From NCBI GenBank assembly GCA_022393335.1, contig JAJEKB010020480.1, positions 10,163 to 74,162 of the forward strand: a stretch of 64,000 nt of DNA, written 5' to 3'. How positions within the stretch are numbered: position 1 is the first letter of the stretch; each line of letters opens with the position of its first letter. The DNA comes from Macrotrachela quadricornifera. Lineage: Eukaryota; Rotifera; Eurotatoria; Philodinida; Philodinidae. Of the stretch, positions 25,895 through 48,118 are shown in pieces. Made by a program: the position numbers and the translations under genes. The notes beneath the pieces were generated by a model. It was given only the letters and a program-made list of their open reading frames with translations, did not search any database and was not told the DNA's origin.

Positions 25895-27580
25895 TTAAAT
25901 CATTGGAAAATTATGTTGATGTCTTGTTTGTGAACGACATAATGGACAAATATGACGTAAAAGTAAATTAAATTTACATCGAAAAAATTTACTAAATATA
26001 TAAAATAATATTGGATTAAAAGCTGTTGATGATAATGCTAAAAGAATTGTTATAATAAAAAAAAGACGATATTCATAAAGATGATGTGAATGATTTATAT
26101 GTGTATAAATAAAATTAATTTGTGTTGGTGAAAATGCAATAAAATAAAGTATAGTAACAATTAATAACATAATTATAGCTTTTTTTCGTGCTGTATTTCC
26201 ATAATTTGTTGTTGATGTTATAACATGAGTTTGAGAACGTGGTGATATTGTTGTTAAACTTATATTATTATTATTTATTAATGGTGATGGATGTGAAGAA
26301 CTTATTTTTCCATCAGTATATTGATGAATTGAATTACTTATCATACTTTTTTGTAATAATTCAGCATGAAAATGAGCTTGTACAGCACGATCAACCAAAA
26401 AGATTTTATGACCAATAATTATATAAAGTATTGTCTATAATATATGTCAAACAAAAAAAAAACATTAGTCTTTATCATCTGTCATAACACTCTATATGCT
26501 TTAAAAAACTACTCGAAATATCATTAAATATATGATGGTTATTATAAAACAAAATTTTAAAGAATTAAACTAATTAGAATTTGAGTTCAATGAATACACA
26601 TCTTTATTAGCATGATTAGTTGTAGATTAAAAAAAAGTTCATTTATTAAACATTTCTTTCGATTGAATTCTCTTGATTATATATCTGTCAATCTAACAAT
26701 TTTCTTAGTATTCTATATTGAACTTTCTAATCAAGAATGTAGATTCATCAACAGTCTAAATAAGTACATTGTCTATAAAATTCTGATTAATTTTATTCTA
26801 ACCAGGTCTTGTCTTATTTTAATATGTTCATAAAAAAAAAGAAAACCAGTCATCTTATTGATACTAAACAGAACTTTATAATATATCTGTAAACATACTT
26901 GTATAATGGCTGGTAAAAAGAAGAAAAATATTGATTCAGTATATTTATAAAATGTAATTAAATTTGAATCTGTCCAATGATCAGATAAACCACATATAAA
27001 ATATTCTGGACGATTATAAATTGGATGTAGTTTAAGTAAATAAAGATTTGGTAAAGCTACTATCAATCCTAAAGACCATATTAGAATAAATATTAAACGA
27101 ATACGTTTACGACGATTAATACGAGGATTTTTTATTGGATGTATTATTGAAATATATCTAAAATTTTCTTATAGAAATTCAAATCTAAATTTTTTTTTTT
27201 GATAAATATTTTTACCTTTCAATACTAATAATAAGTAATGTTTGTACACTAACATAACAACCAAATACTTGTGAAAAACGAACTATTTTACATAATGATA
27301 AACCAAGATACCAAGCTGTTGGCCAATAATGATCAAATGAAAATTGTACAACATCAAATATATTAAATATAAGTATGATTAAATCTGCACATGACATATT
27401 TACAAGTAAAAGATTAGTTGACGAACGACGAATTTTTATATGATTAGTTATAACTGATAATAAAACAAGACAGTTACCAATTAAACCAACAATAAGAATA
27501 ATTATAAATATTATAATAAGAAATATACGAAACCATTCTGATGGTCCTTTTTGAATATTTGTTAATATTGTTATATTCAT
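25895..27580 (-). CDS. Rhodopsin-family G-protein-coupled receptor
   Basis: Seven-transmembrane receptor, 387 aa, exons 27216-27580, 26899-27157 and 25895-26434, joined in phase by GT-AG introns. TM1 carries GNCLVLLSV (the conserved Asn of class A) and TM2 NMSCADLIIL (conserved Asp). TM3 ends in SIERYISI, an E-R-Y form of the DRY motif split by intron 1. TM4 has the conserved Trp (LIWSLGLIVALP). TM5 spans the second intron (FFFFLPAIIQ/TILYIII). The third loop is long, with polar Ser/Asn runs. TM6 contains FIAFSPTQINF where FxxCWxP is usual, and TM7 has NPILFYIF for NPxxY. The Cys at the top of TM3 (LSLCKIV) and the ECL2 Cys (FICGLS) can form the usual disulphide. The form suggests a peptide receptor; no ligand can be assigned. 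Confidence 0.88.
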
Positions 27581-30132
27581 TTAAATATATTTTTGTGTAA
27601 TTATCAAATTATTGATATAAATAATAATACTAAAGCAAGAACGAAGAAGAAAGAATTAGATACAAAATGACAATACTTCCTTTCTATATGCTATTTCGGA
27701 CGGTTTTTTTTCTTATATGCGTGCTTAACAAAAAGAAAATGGGAGATCTATGAAGATCATCAACACAATGAATAAAAGACTTTTTTTTTTTCTAGAATGA
27801 ATACCAAGATAAGAATCTATAATGAATAAAACAAAAATAAATCATTGTCTATCTTTCTGTAGGTCACGTTTCACTATAACTATCTAAATAGATTCTTTTC
27901 TAATGAGAGTAAGAAAAAAAAGATTTTTTTTTTTATATTGATAAACGAACTAGATAAATTACTTTTTCCTTCTTTTACTTATACAAAATAAATACAGAAA
28001 TATAATTTATTTATAATAATTTCTTTGAAAAAGAAAGAGACGAAAGACAATATGAGTATATTAATTTAGAAATACGGATATGTTTGAACAAGTAGGATTG
28101 GAAGTAGATAAAAGGAAATTACCATATTGTATATATAAAAACTCATCCTTATAATAGAAATAAGATGTCCTTGTTTGATGTATTAGAAAAAAAAAAGAAT
28201 GAAAGAAGCATTATGGAAAATTATTGGATTATTTAGTACTATCTATAGAAAATAATGACAATAATGATTAAAAAAAATGATATCATCTTACCGATTATTA
28301 ATTATTCTTCAGGTTTTATTAAATATGTCTGATGGGAAATACGATTATAAGAAGAGATTGAAAAGAAATGTTCGGTGTTATTCAATAACATGCAAAGAAA
28401 ACAATTGATAATGCGTCAATGACTATAAGGCTTGTGATCTATTCTGCTTTTTTTTTTTAATGTTATTCATCTGTCGAATAGAAAGAACAGAATAATATAA
28501 TATGTCACTGATCAATTATCCTCTATAATCTCATCGATGGATAAACAAATTTTTTATGAGTGTATAAATATCATTAAACATACAAAGTCTTTTTTTTTTA
28601 TCTTTTGAGGCCTTCAAGATGTGTGCGTGTGTATGTGACAATCAATTATGTAGTGTTTTTCCTTACCTGAAAACTTTTCCGACTAGCACGCATGTCATTT
28701 ATTTTAATCAGTAATTCTTCATTTTTTTTTATATTCTTATATATTAAAAACCTAGATGAAGAATTTTATTCTACCTTTAAAAATATATAATATTTATAAT
28801 TGAATTATATATGAATATTTACTTTACTATTCTGTATTTCTATTCATTATATGAATAGAGGTCAGAGAAGTGTGAGTTCATAATACTTGAATTCTAAGAT
28901 TATTGCATACATATATACACAATATATAGAATGTCAGAATAATCTATAATAAGTTGTTATTAGTAAAAAAAAAATTTACTATTGATTTAAAACTAGTTTT
29001 TATTTATTTCAGTGTTCTAAAAACATCTACCTATTAATTTGTTAATATTATATTTTATATCGTTTTTATTTTTAGTTAATAAACTAGTTTACAATACATA
29101 TGATAAGAATAACTTTAATATTCATCTTAATTACTAGAGAGTGTCTCGAAAGGCACTAGACTTAGAAAAAATTTGAATATTTTCATTATGATTCGAGCAA
29201 ATGAACTGATTCTTTTATCAATTCAAGAAACACGTTCATGCTTTATATTCATTTTGACATGCCTAGATAGACTCTTTGTTAAGTATAGTGTTTTCTTCGT
29301 ATATATAAAAAAAGTAAAATTATTCTTTTTGTTAATGTCATTAGTGCCATTTAACAAAAGCTTTCTTTAACTTTGTTCGTGTGAATTCGAAGTGTGAATA
29401 TAGTTCTATTATTAGTAAAAATATGAGTCCATTTTCTTGAGCTATAATGGAGATATTGAATTGTTTCTATCTTTAGTAACTTTCTAAACATTTTATACGA
29501 TAATGAAATCAAATTTTCAATTCTACCAGGAAAGTGTAATTTACAGTCATCAGATGTGTGATGAGATTTTGAACAGAAATTATATTGTGTCTAAGAAAAA
29601 AAAGTGCATAGTGCTAATTTGCTTCTTACTTAATTTCAAATCTGATCGTGAATATTAGAAAATCATTGTAAAAAAAACGAGCTATACAATTGCTTCACAA
29701 TCATGTAAATATCATACGATGATTGAAACAAAATCAATTGATTGGAGAAAATCTCTAAAAATTCAATCAATTTTCTTATATTTACTGATGCATAATTTTT
29801 GCTATATAATATAAATCTAATATATAATAATCATAAATAACTGATGAGGTCAACTTAACTTAAAATATAATGTAAATTAGATAATACTTTAATGATGATA
29901 TTCGAAAGAAATAAATAGATAAAGAGCAATGTGGCTTTAACTTTATGCAACTGAATGACAAAACATTGCATGCAATGATTATTATTTATGTCATAGAATG
30001 ACATTATTCGTGACACTTTTTTCTTTCTATCCAACAATAAAGCGACATATATATAAATAAAGTTTATTATTGTATGTTCTTTTTATTATATTATAGTGTA
30101 TTATTAAAAGAATATTTAATAATAATAAAATT
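27581..30132. other. Gene-poor intergenic stretch
   Basis: About 2.5 kb between the GPCR start and the 3' end of the next gene. AT-rich with T- and A-runs and a short GTGTGCGTGTGTATGTG tract near 28621. The small frames present (29173-29370, 29855-30037) have no coding character. Confidence 0.45.
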
Positions 30133-31297
30133 TTAATGAACAATTCCAGCGGATCGCATGCTACCTTTAAGAGCTCGATGTTGTGAAGCAAATTCTTTAT
30201 CATATAATTTACGTTCTTCAATGCGTGTTTGTTCAACAGATTTATAAGCTGTTTGATTTTGTAAAGCCATTCGATAAAGAGCATCAAGATCAGATTCTTT
30301 ATGTGTAGTAATAAATTTGCCTTGAATTAATTTTCTTGAACCTGTTGTTCCACTTGATGATAATGAATAAAATGAAGGTGATTCAAATGGATGATGTTGT
30401 TGTTGTCGATTAGGATTATTTGAACTAATAGGACGTCCATCAAGCATAGTTAATAATGGATTAATTCGATGTTGAATTGATATTTGTTTATTAATAGGTG
30501 ATGTTTTCGGTCGAAGAAAATTATCAGTTATATTAATAATAGGTTCAGTAGGTTTTTTATTATTATTATCAAGTAATAAAAGTAAAGGACGAAGTGTTTC
30601 AGATGGAACTTCATTTGATGATGATGCAGCTGCTGCTGTTGCTGCTGCTGATAATAATGTTGGTTTTTTGCAAGTTTTTGTATTTGATTTTTGTTTTAAT
30701 TTAATTGAGTCTAGAAAATATAAAATTTTATATCAGATTTAATGTTGAACAAAATGTTTCGTTGTTTTGTCATGGCAAATTCTTCTGCCATGCTCATGAT
30801 TTAGATCTATTACATACTCTTACCACTTAAAGATTATTTAGAATTGACAGAAAGCTTTCCTAACATCATGAGAATATAATGAATATACAACTGAAAATCA
30901 TTTTTTAAACTTTGACTTTGAAATTACTAGATGTTGTATAAAACTGTGTTCTAAATACGAACTCTGTTTGAGTAAATGTTTAGCCTGAAAATTTGATAAA
31001 TAGTTTCATATAAATTAACAAACCTATGAGATTTTTAGCTTCGTCTTGTGCAATTTCATGTGCATGTGCTTGTTTCCATAATTGATATGCTCGATTTGGT
31101 TTAATAATTCGAACAACATTAGTAAAATGATATCTTAAACCTTGTTCTTGTCGATGTATCCGAGCAATATGTTCTTCTAAATCACCTCGTAATAAATTAA
31201 CATTACATTGTAAACGACGATGTTCAAGTTTATTAAGTCGTGTTGCTTGAATTTGGCATGAGCTTAAAACAACCTCACTTTTCATAGTTCTTTTCAT
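30133..31297 (-). CDS. Unrecognised 283-aa protein
   Basis: Two exons (31024-31297 and 30133-30710) join in phase across a 313-base GT-AG intron. I do not recognise the family. The first ~90 residues are basic and helical, with coiled-coil character (LEHRRLQCNVNLLRGDLEEH, NRAYQLWKQAHAHEIAQDEA). The middle is low complexity (poly-Ala AAATAAAASSS, then Leu and Asn runs). The C-terminal ~70 residues are again charged and helix-prone (ESDLDALYRMALQNQ, RIEERKLYDKEFASQHRALK), ending SMRSAGIVH. There is no signal peptide, membrane segment or catalytic motif, so a structural or axonemal-type role is possible but not shown. Codon use and clean splicing argue it is a real gene. Its start lies 110 bases from the divergent channel gene. 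Two in-frame Met codons (1 and 5) are possible starts. Confidence 0.7.
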
Positions 31298-31407
31298 ATT
31301 TTATTAGTGATTTCTTTTTTTTTTTTGTATTATATTAATAATGAAAAAGAAACCTTATGTTCTTCTTTTTTTTTCTCTTCGCGCATTATAAACATACTTA
31401 TAATATA
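31298..31407. promoter_or_regulatory. Compact bidirectional promoter region
   Basis: Only 110 bases separate the start codons of the unrecognised minus-strand gene and the plus-strand channel gene, so both promoters and 5' UTRs must share or overlap here. It is T-rich, with no TATA box at a convincing distance. Confidence 0.5.
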
Positions 31408-34374
31408 ATGATAGATGAAGAAAATTTAAATCAACATTCTGATCTTGTACAAATCAATGATTCAAGTGAAAAAAATCCCATTATTATATATGCTCATCAA
31501 CTTAATCAATATTATCATACATTACTTGGAAATCCATTTCAACGATTAAAATATTATAATAGATCAACAGAACAATATGATTTTTATCGAACACCAGGAA
31601 TTATTAATTATATAATTACATATTATCTTCATCATGGTTGTTTATCAACCGAAATACATTATCCAGCAGAAATTCTTTATGATGAACTTGTATTTTTTGG
31701 TTTTAATATCCAAATTATATATGATATTGTTTCAAATTTTATTACCATTGATTATTATATTCCTTCAAGTGAGAAAAATAAAACCAATATTGACAGTGGC
31801 GAATTTTTTTTGACGATCTGCATGAAGAGGAGTAGGAATGCGAACCGAAAAACTGATTTAGGAATATTAAAAAAATATTCCATGATAATACTACTAGAAA
31901 CCTTTGTTAATTTGATTTTATTAAAAAGAAAACGAAATATTTTACGAATGATAAAACAGCCTTATTCGCTCTCGTTCTTCAGAGGCAAACTTAAAAGCAT
32001 TTGTTGGATGACTAATATTAATGCTCGCTTCTAACGAAACTTTTTATTGGCATATCGGATTTTGATCTCCTTCATCGTCAAAGATGGCCATCCTCTCGAT
32101 AATTCTTAAACAGCATAGCTACTAACGGTTCAAACTACTATAGCTGAGTGATTAAGTTGTTCGGCATGTATTATCAAGATATTGTGTTCGGATCTTGATG
32201 CCATTGGACGTGAAATAATTTTAGGCAAGTTCCTAACGCCTGTTTGTCTCAGATCACTCGCACGATAGCATACTGACTACGTCGTGATATACACCGATCC
32301 TTGTGACTAATATGTCGTTGGTTCATATGTTTGAGAAGCCCTAGTGACTGTAGCTAGTAATAGTTGTAAGAAAAATATCGGATCTTCAAAACTACCACCG
32401 AGTAATACGCGCATCCACAAGATAGTCGAATGATGGGATTGTCTTCTTTTATCGGATTATAGTAGACATTCTGCAGATTGTGTCTAGTTTTCGAAGGTAA
32501 GCAAACACCTTTTATCGGCAGACCTATACAAGATCATAATTACATTTAGATATTCCAGTCATTGCCTCTATCACAGAATCAGCTTTGACATTTGTGGAAA
32601 TATTATGAAAAACTTGTTTGTTTCAGTTATTAGTGTGAAAGATAATAAAATTTACATTGATCACAAATTTCAGCACGATAAAGAGTAAATTTTCAAATCA
32701 TAGTAAATTTTTCTAAAGCAACAAAAAAGCACCCTTCTCCAATCACGTCGCTATTATATTTATTTTGTTTATTTTATAAATCGTTCAGATAAATATCGTC
32801 GCGCATTTTGGTTTAAATTTGAATATGAAATATCAAAAAATCGATTCAATCTAATTGATATTATTAATAAACTTATGATAATTTGTTCTATTATAACATC
32901 GTTTATATTTATTGAAATAAAAAATAATTTATTGATTAAAAAAACTTTAATTACTGAAATAATTATTTTAATTTATTCATATATTAAATTAATTATATAT
33001 TATTTTATTCATCCAAAATTTCAAAAACCAACAAATTTTTTAATCTTAATCAATATTTTTTCATTAATACCAATCAGTTTATGTCTTTTCATATGGGTAA
33101 ATAAAACAACCTTTTTATATTTGAGTAAATATACTTTTGATCACCAAAAAGAGTGGAGGGTGTGGGTGAGATTAAAAGGGCTGGTTTTGTTTCGAAGTTC
33201 CCATTTGCACGCTTGTGCGCAAGTTTCGTCATGCACACTCTTTGTATATGTTCATTGCATGGTGTGTATCGACATCGAATAACTAATCTTAAAAGCAGTA
33301 GAAAATACTCATTCAAATGTAGTGAATATCCTAAATATTCGTTGTGTCGTTGAGAACTGAAGGGAATTATTGCTGGTGGTAAATAAATCTCGATAACTAT
33401 TATCTTCAAAACTATTTAATCATTACAATCGTGTACCGGTATCGTTGCTATGAAAGTATATTCATTTAAACATTCTGTTGGTTTAGTGAACAAATTTAAT
33501 TTGTATCAAGCCAGTGATTAAACACATATTAAGCTATTCGATAATTGGAGAGTAAGGGAACGTCATAGGAAAATCAGTACATTTTTAAGTTGTAACTAGA
33601 TATTAGTAAAACTAAAAATATTGCTCATCAGGTCTTACATTGGATCAATGATTTTTGTGCGTTATATTCAGTTGAAAGTAAAACTGTTAGATAATTGTTT
33701 GAACAAATTGGTGCTCGTAAGTATCTTTTTTTGGTGATCAAAAAACAAAACTCATTTATTTTCACTAAAATTTCATATTTATTTGTTAGTCAAATTCATC
33801 AACATGGTTATACATTTTACTTGTTATTCAATTTACTGCTCGTATTTTTCGTAGTATCTATCTTTCATCTTGTTCTTATCAAATAATGCACGCTTTAACT
33901 GAACGAATGACAATTTATTTTAAATCATTTCAATCAATTGCATTAATTATTTTATTTTTAGCTTTATTTACACTTGCTTTTGAACAAATATCATCACCTA
34001 TTCAATTTTTTATTAATACATATTCAAGTAAAACGAATTATGTTTTATCATTAGGAGAAATTATATGGATTTCAGCTAATGCATTTACATCATTAGGCGA
34101 AGGTACAACCCGACCATTAACTTTAGCTGGTTTAGTTATTGAATTTTTAACTTGTTTTATTGGTGTTTTAACAATTCCACAATTAGCTCAAATTATTTAT
34201 ACGATTGTATCAAATACAATTGATAAAGAAAAATTCAATAATGAAAAACGAAAAAAGACACATTTAGTTATGATTGAAGATGAACATAGAAATAAAGCTA
34301 TTGGTCGAGTTAATGTAGATGATCGAGGAAATTCTAGTTTACCAGAAATTCTTATACAAAAAGATGAATTTTAA
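31408..34374 (+). CDS. Voltage-gated K+ channel-like protein with GEG filter
   Basis: Three exons (31408-31768, 32789-33096, 33790-34374), phases consistent, 417 aa. Residues ~22-115 are a T1/BTB tetramerisation domain (YDFYRTPGIINYIITYYLHH ... YDELVFFGF). S1 follows YRRAFWFKFEYEISKNRFN. S2 begins TEIIILIYSYIKLIIYYFIH, then NFLILINIFSLIPISLCLF (S3). S4 is poor in charge, with only two Arg in ARIFRSIYLSS. S5 is KSFQSIALIILFLALFTLAF. The pore helix WISANAFTS leads into TSLGEGTTRP (residues 323-332, bases 34087 on) where Kv channels have TTVGYGDMxP. S6 is GLVIEFLTCFIGVLTIPQLA, ending IVSN; the PVP hinge is replaced. The fold is intact but Tyr of GYG is Glu and the sensor is weak, so ordinary voltage-gated K+ conduction is doubtful. 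It may be a silent subunit or have altered selectivity. Both introns are long (1020 and 693 bases). Confidence 0.85.
32130..32210 (+). repeat. tRNA-like (SINE head?) sequence in channel intron 1
   Basis: TAGCTGAGTGATTAAG at 32141-32156 resembles the A box of a Leu/Ser-type tRNA. TGTTCGGATCTTG at 32184-32196 resembles the B box, at a plausible spacing. The acceptor stem and anticodon arm do not fold convincingly, so this is not a functional tRNA; a decayed tRNA-derived SINE is one reading. The surrounding 0.7 kb is less AT-rich than typical introns here. Confidence 0.3.
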
Positions 34375-35412
34375 TAAGAAAAAACATTCATTTAAATAAA
34401 TAGATGATAAATCTGATACAAAAATATTTGTAATTAATAAATTACATGCAGTGCAAATATTTCTTGTTATGTTGCATTTTTTAATAATCATCAACTATCT
34501 AACTGAATATTCCATCAGCAAAATTCTATAATAAACGATAACTATTATTGAATAACCCTATAAAACAGGTACATCAACAAAAGAAAAATACTAACAGATG
34601 CATACCAACAAGGGAAAAATATAAAATGAGAAACTTATTTATCTGAATAAGCCATTTTTTTTGTTGATTATATATCCGTAGAGGAAAACTAAGCTCTGTC
34701 AAGAGCTATTTAGATTATAGATTTTGTATTAGTACAATCACGTTGAAAGGAATAGATGACTTCCATATGTTATTTCCATTAAGAGATGGATTGATAATTT
34801 TTTATCTGGTAGAGCCGCCCTATATATCTAGGATATTCTTACTATACGATACAATTAGTTTTTTGTAGGAAAAAAAAAACCATCAATAATTCGATTTAGG
34901 TAATGAAACGATTGAATCTATTAGAATATATTAAAAGTTATTGACTAATTGTTATTCGTTAAAATGTAATTATATTGAAAGCATCGTTTGTTTAAAAATG
35001 TTTAGCATTATGATTTAGAAGAATTCTTTTAAGATTTCATAAATAGATGTCATTAGATTTTAACCATTAAAACAATTTCACTATTGGTTAATCTAAATTA
35101 TCCACTTGATATTTCACCTGTTGTAAAATTGAGTCATTTAAATATAGTATATTTATATAGATATATATATATTCATTTGCTTGTTTGTTTTAGTGTAGGC
35201 AGGAAAAATGAGTTTCGTTGTTTTTCATTTCTATATGTTGTTATTCTTTTGTTGATTTAATCAAATTCTCACGATTATATAACAGTAAAACGTTTATTTA
35301 CTTTTTTATTTTTCTAGATTTTCTTTCTCATTATGAGTCAATGTGAAAGAATAAATGACATATATATAAATGTTCAATCATGATTAACATTTAAATATTT
35401 GTAAAAAATAGA
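34375..35412. other. Intergenic, channel to ROCK
   Basis: About 1.0 kb between two plus-strand genes; expected to hold the 3' UTR of the channel and the promoter and 5' UTR of ROCK. A short TATATATA run lies near 35158-35170. No other feature is supported. Confidence 0.45.
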
Positions 35413-44871
<9,459 letters not shown>

Positions 44872-46175
44872 ACAATGTTTGTTTTGTTTATTTTAGTATT
44901 TTATTAACCGGTTGGTCTCTATATGTGTATATATAATAAAATGTATGAATATATTTAAATTTTTCTTTTTGTGTTGTTTTTAATGGTGCTGTATGTTTCA
45001 TTTTTCTTCATCTTCTTCTTCTTCTTTTTTGGTGCTATTTTTGTATGATAATAATGCCACAAAACAAAATTGAGCGTTGGAGAATGATTAATTTTGTAGT
45101 TATTCCTGTTTGTTATCACTTAATTCTGAGTGTGTGTGTGTGTACGCGTGTATTTAATATTTTTTTTTGTGAATATTTATAAGACTAATACAATATGTTA
45201 TGTTGTAATGTGTTTTTTTTGTATGTTTGTTTGTAATTGTACTATGAACGAATTTTGTGTGTATTAGTCGAGAGAAATAAACACATTCTGAAAAAGCTTT
45301 TATTGATAAAAAAAAAATAAAATTTACTAAATTTTTCTATTAGAAAATTTAATTAGTGGAAATAGAATAAAATTCTTTTAAAATTAATTGATAATATGAC
45401 ATGATTTGAGGATATAGGAATATCTTTGAAAAAAATATAATGGAAAATAGACACTGGCAGCGTTGTATTTAGACATGAAATGATGATCTTTAGATGAAAT
45501 GTTTCCTTATTTATAAAGAAAAACGGATATTATTATGAGAAGAAAGAAAGTTTATTATAAATTTATCTGAACATAAATGGGAAAAGCGTAATTTGCCTGA
45601 AAATTATTCAGAAATGATATTTTATTTCTAGATTTTCATTAAACAAAAGTTTTCCCATTTAGAAGAATTTTTTTTTGGACTTTTTTGAGAAGAACAGTAA
45701 AGAAGTTTTAAAAATGGACTTTTATTAAAAATTCTTTAAAGTGATTAGAGAGCAGAGTGCTAGTTATTCCGACAATAAAAAAAAATAAAATACATATGTT
45801 AATAGTGTCTACCAATGCATTGAATCTTTATTTCGTGAAATTAAATAATCAATTAATGATTTATATTAAAAAAATCGGAGTTTCATACTATCTTGTATTG
45901 TCTAATAAACTTAAAATTGAATCGATTGTAATAACATTGATTATTAGAATATGAGCCAAGAATGAGTTACTGTGTTAATAGTTACTGTCGCTGAAAATTT
46001 CATCAAAACTTCATGAAACTAGTACCAAATGTTAGTCTCAATGTACTCTTTTAATTACTGTATGATTACATAGGATTAGTCAAGAAAAATACTATCGAAA
46101 GGATTTACATTTCTGTATACCTCTAAGTCTGTTGAAATCTGATCGTTTTTCAAAAAGCTATATGTATAAATAGAC

Positions 46176-46420
46176 TACTTAGGACTGTCTAAAAGCTCTA
46201 GCCATAGTATTTAAAAATCTAAAGATAAAGACGAGGTTTTTGTTTACTATTATACGGATGAAATGTGGTATTGTTTAGACAGGTCTAGGGTTAGCAGAGA
46301 TTCTCTCTTAAATGACCCGAATAACATCACGTTTCATCTGTATAATATTAAAGAAAAACCTCGTCTTTATCTTTAAATTTTTAAATTCCTTGGTAAGAAT
46401 TTTTGGGCAATTCTAAGTAA
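46176..46420. mobile_element. Fold-back MITE flanked by TA
   Basis: Nearly the whole element is an inverted repeat: the left arm starts CTTAGGACTGTCTAAAAGCT at 46178 and continues TAAAGATAAAGACGAGGTTT. The reverse complement of the right arm reads CTTAGAATTGCCCAAAAATT and TAAAGATAAAGACGAGGTTT. The arms are about 100 bases, separated by a short centre. TA dinucleotides flank both ends, as for Tc1/mariner-type insertions. There is no coding capacity. Confidence 0.7.
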
Positions 46421-48118
46421 AAGAGTATAAATTCCGTTGCATCTATCTCGATTTTGATATTTATTCGAAAAATTTTAGTATTAACTTTTTACTTCATAAC
46501 TACATAAAAAAAATGACGAAAGCTTCATACTCTTTATTCCGACATGAATATTTGTTTATACAAATCATTGAATGTCTGATCGTTAGCATGTCTTCATATC
46601 ATATTGTTTTTCTTTTGTGAACTATAATTATGAATTAGTATTGACCCTCCTATATATCCTTACAGGATGTGGCATATTCTTCACTCTTCATATGTATAAT
46701 AACATCGTACAATTAACATTTTCTTTCCATTATATAGTGAATAGAATTAATAAAATCTAAATATCTTTCATAGAATAACATCATATTTGAATTATTCTAT
46801 CTAGATGAAATCACAAATCTATTTTCTACATATTTCATTTTTTCTTATATTTTAAAATAAACAAATTAAATTTCTATAATATGTTATTTGTATCATGATC
46901 AAGGCAAACTTTCTATAAATAGAAAATACATAACCTACATACTTCTTTCTTTTTTGCTTGTTATCAACTCTATGCAATAGAATATTGATATGTGTCAATA
47001 TATATTTTTTTTTAAAATGAATGAAAGGTAATTTTTCTTTTCCTATCTGATTTTTATATACTATCTGTCATTGAAAGTAAGTACAAAAAAGAAAATGTGA
47101 CATGCATACACAAGTATACCTACACGATATATTGATTTTAATCGTGTACGTTCTCGTAACGCTACATATTTTTTTTTGCGTTCTTCTTTTTTTTTTCATT
47201 CTAATTGAATCGATTTTCGTATATTAATACTGTTTGTAGCTTCGTTAATCCTTTTTTCACACCTAACATATGTGAGAAAGTGTCTAGTATACTTAAAGGC
47301 TTTTATGTTATCTCGATAGAAAAAAATATATAAAACGAATAAGTCATAACCATTGAAAAAAAACAATAGAAAACATCTGTTGTCTATCTGATTTTAACTA
47401 ATGTCACGTCATATGTACTGATCATCAAAGCCATATGTGTCATAATGACGTATTAGTCAAGACCAAAAAAGAAAAAAGGAAATTGTCTGATGAATTTCAT
47501 TGAATTGTTTTTTTTTTTATTCTAAAAATAGAAAGAAATAAAAAAAACCTAATTGGAACATATATTTCGTTTCTTATTAAAAAAACAAATACTTGAAAAT
47601 TTCGATCAAATTCAATGCCATTAAAGGGTTTCATTTGTTATTTTATATATTGTTATTTTTATGTGTAAAATATAGTAATAATCAGTTTTCTTTTTTTTTT
47701 CCGTCATCATCTTACATTTGTTTGTCTTTACCTTCTAAAAACATCTCATATAACGATAGAACCAATTACCCTTTTCTTTTGTCTAATAGTCTATGCAATA
47801 GTTTCCATATTGTTATCATCAGAATATGTTTTTTTTGTCATATGCGTAGTACTACATATACCGTGTGACTGATCAAGTGATATATAAACAATCGACCACG
47901 TGTTTAGATATATGTCCCCCAATCTATGTTTTTTTCTCATACATATTGTACGAGATATATAGACAAAACTCCAGCGAATAGTCTTGTGACGCCGAGTAAT
48001 AGCAAATCGTTGAGCGGGCATCATTTTGCCCGGGTAAAAAGAAGAAAAAAAAAGGACGAGAAGAGAAAAAAAAAGAAAGAAGCAGAGGAAGAAGAGAGCA
48101 CACCCCTACTGACGCCGA

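Noticed and set aside
31357..32034. 225-codon ORF ending in intron 1 of the channel gene
   Set aside because: Only its first part is the T1 domain. After residue 120 the frame runs into intron; a GTGAG donor at 31769 and the CAG acceptor at 32788 join T1 to S1 in phase.
32130..32210. Functional tRNA gene
   Set aside because: A and B boxes are only approximate and no closed cloverleaf can be drawn.
33089..33409. Overlapping ORFs on both strands in channel intron 2
   Set aside because: No recognisable domain; the region is removed by the intron 33097-33789 that joins S3 to S4.
31408..34374. Channel gene as a pseudogene broken into several frames
   Set aside because: At first sight T1, S1-S3 and S4-S6 lie in separate ORFs, but GT-AG introns with matching phases join all three, leaving no stop or frameshift.
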